Assembly (NCBI GenBank): GCA_003283765.1
Contig: QBVY01000010.1
Location: forward strand, 1 to 37,043
Source: SAR86 cluster bacterium AG-313-N18
Lineage (GTDB): Bacteria; Pseudomonadota; Gammaproteobacteria; Magnimaribacterales; D2472
Direction of reading: 5' to 3'
DNA length: 37,043 nt
The notes under the pieces were generated by a model. It worked only from the letters and a program-made list of their open reading frames with translations. It ran no database searches and had not been told where the DNA came from. Both the position numbers and the translations under genes were made by a program. Below are positions 31,872-37,043 of the stretch, in pieces. Within the stretch, counting starts at the first letter, position 1; each line of letters opens with the position of its first letter.

Positions 31872-33298
31872 ATTGGGAAACTGTTATAGGGCTCGAAACC
31901 CATGTTCAATTATCAACAAAAACAAAGTTATTTTCTAGGGCTTCCACTACTTTTGGGGCTAATCCAAATACAAATGTAAATCTTGTTGATTGCGGTCTTC
32001 CAGGAGTTTTACCATCGATCAATAAAGAAGCATTTTACAAAGCAATTAGATTGGGCATGGCCATAAACGCCCAAATCAATCAAACCTCTATTTTCGATAG
32101 GAAGAACTATTTTTATGCTGATCTGCCAAAGGGATATCAAATTACCCAAATGGATTTGCCGATTGTTTTAGGTGGGTCAATAGAAATATTTTTAGATGGG
32201 ACAACCAAAAAAATAAATATAACTCGAGCACATTTAGAGGAGGATGCGGGTAAATCAATTCATGATGAATATGATGGTTTTTCTGCAATAGATCTTAATA
32301 GAGCTGGAACTCCTCTATTAGAAATAGTTTCTGAACCAGAATTATCAAGTGCAAAAGAGGCTGTTGCATATATGAAAGCAATGCATCAGCTCGTAACCTA
32401 TTTAGATGTATCTGATGGGAATATGGCTCAAGGCTCTCTTAGATGTGATGCAAATGTATCCATCAAAAAAAATGGTGACAAAGAACTTGGTACAAGAACA
32501 GAAATTAAAAATATTAATTCTTTTAAATTCATTGAAAAAGCTATTAATTTTGAAATTAAAAGACAAATTAAGGTTCTTGAAAGTGGAGAAAAAGTTACCC
32601 AAGAGACACGACTTTACGATAGCGTTAAAGATGAAACCAGGCCGATGAGATCAAAGGAATTTGCAAATGACTACAGATATTTTCCAGAACCTGATCTTTT
32701 GCCAGTTATTATTTCCGATGAAGAAATGTCAAAAATAAAAGATGAATTTCCAGAACTGCCAAACGAAAAAGAAGCTCGCTATCAAAAACAATTTAAATTA
32801 TCAGCTTATGATGCTCAAATTATTGCTTCTTCTAAATCGATGGCTGATTTTTTTGAATCTGCGGCAAATCAAACAAAAAACTACACTTTGTTATCAAATT
32901 GGTTAATAGGAGAGGTAAGTGCGTATCTCAACAAAGAACTCATAGAAATAAGTGAATCAAAGTTGAATGTAGATAATTTAGCAATGTTGATTAATCGAAT
33001 TGATGATCAGACGATTTCCGGGAAAATTGGAAAGACTATATTTGAGGAAATGTGTATCAACGGAACTTCGCCTGATGAAATCATCGAATCTAAGGGTTTG
33101 AAACAAATCTCTGATGATGGCGCTATTGAACAAATTATTGATACTGTGATCAAAGATAATTCAGCACAAGTTAAAGCCTATCTTGAGGGAAAAGATAAAC
33201 TCTTTGGCTTTTTTGTTGGGCAAGTCATGAAATTAACTCAAGGCAAAGCTAACCCAACATCTGTAAATACAATCTTAAAAGAAAAATTAAAAAAATAG
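31868..33298 (+). CDS. gatB: Asp/Glu-tRNA amidotransferase subunit B
   Basis: GatB activates the mischarged aminoacyl-tRNA and adds ammonia. The 476-residue product begins with the family pattern VIGLETHVQLSTKTKLFSRAS, has the zinc/Mg site region [28 protein letters not shown], and the helical YqeY-like C-terminal domain ending in the LFGFFVGQVMKLTQGKANP segment. It is convergent with the fatty acid hydroxylase-family gene, with one base between stops. Confidence 0.97.
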   Translation: MNWETVIGLETHVQLSTKTKLFSRASTTFGANPNTNVNLVDCGLPGVLPSINKEAFYKAIRLGMAINAQINQTSIFDRKNYFYADLPKGYQITQMDLPIVLGGSIEIFLDGTTKKINITRAHLEEDAGKSIHDEYDGFSAIDLNRAGTPLLEIVSEPELSSAKEAVAYMKAMHQLVTYLDVSDGNMAQGSLRCDANVSIKKNGDKELGTRTEIKNINSFKFIEKAINFEIKRQIKVLESGEKVTQETRLYDSVKDETRPMRSKEFANDYRYFPEPDLLPVIISDEEMSKIKDEFPELPNEKEARYQKQFKLSAYDAQIIASSKSMADFFESAANQTKNYTLLSNWLIGEVSAYLNKELIEISESKLNVDNLAMLINRIDDQTISGKIGKTIFEEMCINGTSPDEIIESKGLKQISDDGAIEQIIDTVIKDNSAQVKAYLEGKDKLFGFFVGQVMKLTQGKANPTSVNTILKEKLKK

Positions 33299-33299
33299 C

Positions 33300-34154
33300 C
33301 TACCGTTTAAAAGGATCAAAAGTCATTGATATAACATTATTTGAGGTATCTCCTTTAACCCCAATATTTTTTAGTTGCTCTTTATTGTCTTTTGGCCAAT
33401 AAAAAGTCTTAAAAATATGATCCCAAACAATAAGATTATTTCCATAATTATGATTTGCTATGTCTGGGTTAAAGTTATGATGCCACCTATGCAGCTCTGG
33501 CCCAGAAAAAAAATAATTAAGAAGTCCTTGATCTTGCTCAGCATTAATGTGTTGCCAGTATCCATGAACAGTGCTAAAAATAGTCACTAAAGCAATAATT
33601 TTACCTTCAGCCCCTAAAAGCAATAAAGGCAAAGCTCCGCTAACTTGGAGCAATGTAACATCTAGATAATGAAATCTTGTTGCATTAAACCAGTAAAGCC
33701 TCTCAGGATTATGATGAATTTTATGAAATCGCCATAAAAAAGGTATTTCATGACACCCTCTGTGAAACCAATAAAGCCCAAATTCTGAAATTACTAATGC
33801 AAGAGCTAATTGAAAAACAATATTTGAATCTGAGGGCCAAATATTAAAACCTCCCCCAGAAAAGCTAATTGCAATAGAGGCAATAAAAATTTGCAATAAT
33901 TGACTTTGTAATAAAATATAATTTACAACGAAAAGGGAAGCATCTGGAAAAAAATTTTCCTTAAAATTGGGTTTCCAATCCTTAAATAAAGGTATAAAGA
34001 ACTCACCCAATACTGTAAAAAAAATTGAGCCTAAGGCAGCAAAAAATAAGATTTGTAATTCACTATATGATGCATACTCAATCAAAAAAATAGATGTGCC
34101 AACGATCGAGGTGATACAAATTATATATCCAAATCTAGAGAAAACTAATTGCAT
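33300..34154 (-). CDS. Fatty acid hydroxylase/sterol desaturase family membrane protein
   Basis: A 284-residue integral membrane protein with about five hydrophobic segments and the di-iron histidine clusters of the fatty acid hydroxylase superfamily: HRGCHEIPFLWRFHKIHH in the middle, a further His in VHGYWQHINAEQ, and LHRWHHNFNPDIANHNYG toward the C-terminus. Members hydroxylate or desaturate lipids, sterols or carotenoids using O2; the substrate cannot be read from the sequence. It overlaps the upstream dehydrogenase by 10 bp, so it is the last gene of a three-gene unit. Confidence 0.88.
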   Translation of the reverse strand: MQLVFSRFGYIICITSIVGTSIFLIEYASYSELQILFFAALGSIFFTVLGEFFIPLFKDWKPNFKENFFPDASLFVVNYILLQSQLLQIFIASIAISFSGGGFNIWPSDSNIVFQLALALVISEFGLYWFHRGCHEIPFLWRFHKIHHNPERLYWFNATRFHYLDVTLLQVSGALPLLLLGAEGKIIALVTIFSTVHGYWQHINAEQDQGLLNYFFSGPELHRWHHNFNPDIANHNYGNNLIVWDHIFKTFYWPKDNKEQLKNIGVKGDTSNNVISMTFDPFKR

Positions 34155-35170
34155 AAATCAATCATAACCTTTGAGGCTAAATTCCCATCTTTTGCTAGCT
34201 CAAATGCCTTTTTGTGGTCTTGGATTTTGCATTTATGACTTATAAATTTAGCTTGATCAATCATATCTTTTGATAATATTTTTAAAGATTCAAGAAATTC
34301 TTTATTTGAATAAGCCATAGAGCATGTAATTTCTAGCTCGCGCATCAAAACTGATCTAAAGTCTATTAAGGCTTGTTCCTGATGCAAACCAGTAATCACA
34401 ATCCTTGTATGTTTTTTCGAAAGATTGATAATATCGCCAATCAATTTATGATTTCCAGTGCAATCGATAAACACATCAGTATTTGAAACTGGGACACCAA
34501 ATACCTCTTCTTCACCGTGAAATTCTTTTAATGCATTAGTAAAACTTGCCCAATCATCATATGCTTTTACTGCCTTTAAGCCGTTTGCATTTACGACTCT
34601 TAAATTATGAAGATCGACTGCGATTATATTTTTATACCCAAAATAGCTTAATAATGTAACTACAGAAAATCCAATACAGCCCAAACCACAAACAGCCACT
34701 TTAGAATCTATCTTTAAATTTGAGCGATTAATTGTTCTCAGAGCGACTGCAAAAGGCTCTATCAATGCTCCTATCTCGAAAGACATATCATCTGGCAATT
34801 TAAAAATACTTTCATTTAAAACAGCATTTTTTACTAGCAAGAAATTTGTCATGCCTCCTTCGGATCCGCCATTACCTATGCTGTTATTATTTCCCATGGG
34901 ATTGATAGCTACTCTATCATTAACATTAATATCCTTGATATCAGACCCAATTTCAATAACCACTCCTGACATCTCATGCCCAAGTGGCATTGGCTCATTT
35001 TGGGGGCCAATTAATCCACCTGATGACAGGTAACTCAAATCAGTGCCGCAAATACCGCAGAATTTGATACCAACAATTAAGTCGGTTGACCCCAAAGAAG
35101 GATACTCAACTAAATCAAGAGATAATGTATCAGGGCCTTGAATATTAAGTTGATGATTTTTTTGATTCAT
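34145..35170 (-). CDS. Medium-chain dehydrogenase, zinc alcohol dehydrogenase family
   Basis: A 341-residue MDR-family oxidoreductase. The catalytic zinc region has CGICGTD (C41) and GHEMSG (H65-E66). The NAD-binding fold shows VAVCGLGCIGFSVVTLL. The lobe that in most members holds four cysteines for a structural zinc (about residues 80-110) has none and reads NPMGNNNSIGNGG instead. A polyol, threonine or butanediol dehydrogenase-like role is possible, but the substrate is unknown. It overlaps the MBL gene by 26 bp and the hydroxylase gene by 10 bp. Confidence 0.88.
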   Translation of the reverse strand: MNQKNHQLNIQGPDTLSLDLVEYPSLGSTDLIVGIKFCGICGTDLSYLSSGGLIGPQNEPMPLGHEMSGVVIEIGSDIKDINVNDRVAINPMGNNNSIGNGGSEGGMTNFLLVKNAVLNESIFKLPDDMSFEIGALIEPFAVALRTINRSNLKIDSKVAVCGLGCIGFSVVTLLSYFGYKNIIAVDLHNLRVVNANGLKAVKAYDDWASFTNALKEFHGEEEVFGVPVSNTDVFIDCTGNHKLIGDIINLSKKHTRIVITGLHQEQALIDFRSVLMRELEITCSMAYSNKEFLESLKILSKDMIDQAKFISHKCKIQDHKKAFELAKDGNLASKVMIDLCN

Positions 35171-36437
35171 TTAATTTATTTTTTGTTTCTTTTATTTCAT
35201 ATTCTAACCACTTAATTATCCAGCGATTTGAATTTTTTTGTGCTTCTTTAAGTAAAATTTTATGAATTTTTAAATACATTTTTAATGCTTTTTCATTATT
35301 GTCTGCTGAAATAACAATTTCAGACAGGTGAATGGCTTTGAAATATTCATTCTTGTTTATTAGCTCTTTTATTTTGTTAAGCGCTTTTTCTTCCTCAATT
35401 AAATCATTTAATTCCGGGAAAATAGTTTTAGGAGAGTAAGAATAAAGTTCTGTTGTTGAACTATGCCTAAACCATCCTGTGTAACCCTCATAAATTGATC
35501 GAATAGCCCATTGAACTGTTCCATACCCCTCACCTACTGATAATTCTTCTGGTAAAACTATCTCTTGCATTAATTCATACATATCTTTCCCAGTGTTAAT
35601 GCCTTCTACTGTTTTAGCATGTATATATTCCACTGCATCATGAAGATTTTTCACCTCTTTGCGTATTAATTGTTGTCCTTCAATTGGTTTAAAGTGACCT
35701 GTAATTAATAACTCTGGATTAAGGTCTAAAACTTTTTGGCACATATCGAGATATGGAATTGCAAATCTAATCCTGTCTCCTCGTATAGTGCAAAAATTTG
35801 GAATATGTGGAAACAAAGGTCCAAATGCATTTCCTGAAAAAAGAATTTTATGTTGGGGCAGATAAAGCAAGAGAGCATCTAGGGTTTCTCCGCCTGGAAC
35901 AGAATATAGCTCTAAATCAAGTCCTCCTAAAGAAAAATGATATTCATCCTTGAACAATATATCCGGCTCAGCAATTGATTGAATATCTTTGAAGCCCATC
36001 TTCTCTGATTTAGCTATGGCGCCATTCATAAGATCAATCATTTCACCAAAAAACTTATAGGCATTTAATACTCTTCCACCTTGGGTTAATGAATCAAAGG
36101 ATTGATGTTCGATAATGTTCTCTTGTGCAATTAGAGTTGCGTCAGGATTATATTCTTTAAAAAAGCCTGATCCACCGACATGATCCACATGACCTTGTGT
36201 GTAGATAATATATTTAATTTTTTTGTTATTTACTTGATCAAAACAATTTTTATGAATTGGGGCTTCTACACCTAATCCTGTATTGATTAAAATATTGCCT
36301 TCTGATGTTTCTATTAAATAGCTGTTGCTAGCACCTTCAGATAAATGGATAAAATCATTAATTTGAAATGGTTTTGACTGGTTTGCAGGTTTTATATCTA
36401 AAGAACCAGGCCTCTTATTGATAAGTAAAGATTCCAT
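35145..36437 (-). CDS. MBL-fold hydrolase, alkyl-sulfatase-like
   Basis: A 430-residue metallo-beta-lactamase-fold protein with an alkylsulfatase dimerisation-type region. Seen: ILINTGLGVEAP, the metal motif TQGHVDHVGG (Q81-G-H83-V-D85-H86; first His of HxHxDH replaced by Gln), LLITGHFKPIEG with a later His, and the helical IRSIYEGYTGWFRHSSTTELY segment typical of the SdsA1-related dimerisation domain. The C-terminal 70 residues form a helical extension. I chose ATG 36437; an upstream in-frame GTG (36443) would add two residues. It likely hydrolyses a sulfate ester or other ester; not certain. First gene of the unit, divergent from the SDR. Confidence 0.82.
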   Translation of the reverse strand: MESLLINKRPGSLDIKPANQSKPFQINDFIHLSEGASNSYLIETSEGNILINTGLGVEAPIHKNCFDQVNNKKIKYIIYTQGHVDHVGGSGFFKEYNPDATLIAQENIIEHQSFDSLTQGGRVLNAYKFFGEMIDLMNGAIAKSEKMGFKDIQSIAEPDILFKDEYHFSLGGLDLELYSVPGGETLDALLLYLPQHKILFSGNAFGPLFPHIPNFCTIRGDRIRFAIPYLDMCQKVLDLNPELLITGHFKPIEGQQLIRKEVKNLHDAVEYIHAKTVEGINTGKDMYELMQEIVLPEELSVGEGYGTVQWAIRSIYEGYTGWFRHSSTTELYSYSPKTIFPELNDLIEEEKALNKIKELINKNEYFKAIHLSEIVISADNNEKALKMYLKIHKILLKEAQKNSNRWIIKWLEYEIKETKNKLNESKKSST

Positions 36438-36448
36438 ATTCACATGTT

Positions 36449-36454
36449 ATTATA
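36449..36454 (-). promoter_or_regulatory. Candidate -10 between MBL gene and SDR
   Basis: TATAAT on the minus strand lies 11 bp before ATG 36437; the plus strand reads TATATT at 36451-36456, 5 bp before the SDR ATG. Only 24 bp separate the two start codons. No -35 is visible for either. Confidence 0.3.
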
Positions 36455-36461
36455 TTTATTC

Positions 36462-37043
36462 ATGAGCAACATCTCTTTTGATTATTCTAATACAGATATT
36501 CTTGTTACAGGTGGGACAAGCGGCATTGGTAAGGCAATTGCAGAGGCTTATTTAGCCTCAGGAGCAAACGTAACAATTACAGGAACAAAAGCATCTAAAG
36601 AGGACTATGATGATATTCCAAAAGAGCTTTCTTACATTAAATTAAATCTAGAAGACAAAGAAAATATTGATAATATTAAAAAATCTATAAAAAAATTAGA
36701 TATTCTTATTAATAATGGTGGCTTAAGTTTTCCGGACGGAAAAAGTGAGGATGATCCAGATATCTTTGATAGAGCTGTATACATTCACCTTAACAGCTTT
36801 TATAGATTGTCCAGTGAACTTCAACCTAGTTTAATGAAGTCTAATTTCAAAGGAGGAGCATCTATTATTGGTATAGCTTCAATGACATCTTTTTTTGGTA
36901 TGCCAATTGTTCCTGGTTATGGAGCCGGTAAAGGAGGTTTAGTTCAGCTTATAAAAACTTTATCAATGAAATGGGCTGAACAATCAATTCGTGTAAATGC
37001 AGTGGCTGCTGGATATATAAAAACGCGAATGACAGAACCAATT
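36462..37043 (+). CDS. Short-chain dehydrogenase/reductase, 3' end outside window
   Basis: The first 194 residues of a classical SDR: NAD(P)-binding TGGTSGIGK at residues 16-24, the NNGG variant of the NNAG motif (LINNGGLSF), catalytic Ser in IGIASMTS, and YxxxK in GYGAGKGGL, then VNAVAAGYIKTRM, so the active-site set is complete. Substrate unknown. ATG at 36462 was chosen; an in-frame ATG at 36444 would add six hydrophobic residues. It diverges from the MBL-ADH-hydroxylase unit and probably belongs to the same metabolic module. Confidence 0.9.
   Translation, partial: MSNISFDYSNTDILVTGGTSGIGKAIAEAYLASGANVTITGTKASKEDYDDIPKELSYIKLNLEDKENIDNIKKSIKKLDILINNGGLSFPDGKSEDDPDIFDRAVYIHLNSFYRLSSELQPSLMKSNFKGGASIIGIASMTSFFGMPIVPGYGAGKGGLVQLIKTLSMKWAEQSIRVNAVAAGYIKTRMTEPI

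Noticed and set aside
1-37043. tRNA genes, insertion sequences, attachment sites or integrase
   Set aside because: No tRNA-like cloverleaf ends, transposase motifs or terminal inverted repeats were noticed; genes fill nearly all of the window.

Overview
The window looks like chromosomal DNA of a streamlined, AT-rich gammaproteobacterium (roughly two thirds A+T by eye, not counted). Three things support this: the gene set, the PVWY form of the cytochrome b Qo motif typical of beta/gamma-proteobacteria, and a gene order close to the mraZ-to-gatB region of Pseudomonas. Very short spacers, many 1-35 bp overlaps and the absence of mobile elements suggest a marine oligotroph such as the SAR86 clade. 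That clade name is an inference and was not tested.

Layout. (1) 1-6539: division and cell wall (dcw) genes. The minus strand reads mraZ-ftsZ-rsmH-ftsL-ftsI-murE', but murE stops about half way. The plus strand at the left edge carries the murE C-terminal codons followed by murF. The murE/murF end is therefore inverted relative to the rest of the cluster, with a breakpoint near 1495-1512. ftsZ lies directly after mraZ instead of at the far end of the cluster. (2) 6540-7797: a MraZ-type operator, the RNase P RNA gene and rsmI. (3) 7810-13007: a short LpoA, then the convergent block rplM-rpsI-petA-petB-petC-sspA (ribosomal proteins, cytochrome bc1, stringent starvation protein). (4) 13081-17279: zapE, divergent degS, then a small metabolic set: MTHFR-like protein, CoA-binding protein and ECHDC3-like crotonase. 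(5) 17355-24272: cell envelope genes mlaC-ibaG-murA (minus) and kdsD-lptA-lptB-rpoN-mgtE (plus). mlaFEDB, kdsC and lptC are missing from their usual places. (6) 24253-30059: yhdP, mreD, mreC, mreB (minus). (7) 30133-33298: gatCAB. (8) 33300-37043: an accessory module of MBL-fold alkyl-sulfatase-like protein, medium-chain dehydrogenase and fatty acid hydroxylase-family membrane protein (overlapping, minus), with a divergent SDR running off the right edge.

Most of the window serves the cell envelope: peptidoglycan precursors (murE/F/A), septal synthesis (ftsZ/L/I), the elongasome (mreBCD), PBP1A activation (lpoA), LPS synthesis and transport (kdsD, lptA/B), phospholipid transport (mlaC, yhdP) and envelope stress (degS). 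The best candidates for something new are the murE/murF inversion (biological or an assembly/MDA foldback), the ftsZ relocation behind a four-repeat MraZ operator, and the four-gene module at the right end. I found no CRISPR array, transposon, tRNA or phage gene. The only stretch over 300 bp without a protein gene (6540-6975) is filled by rnpB and the mraZ operator.
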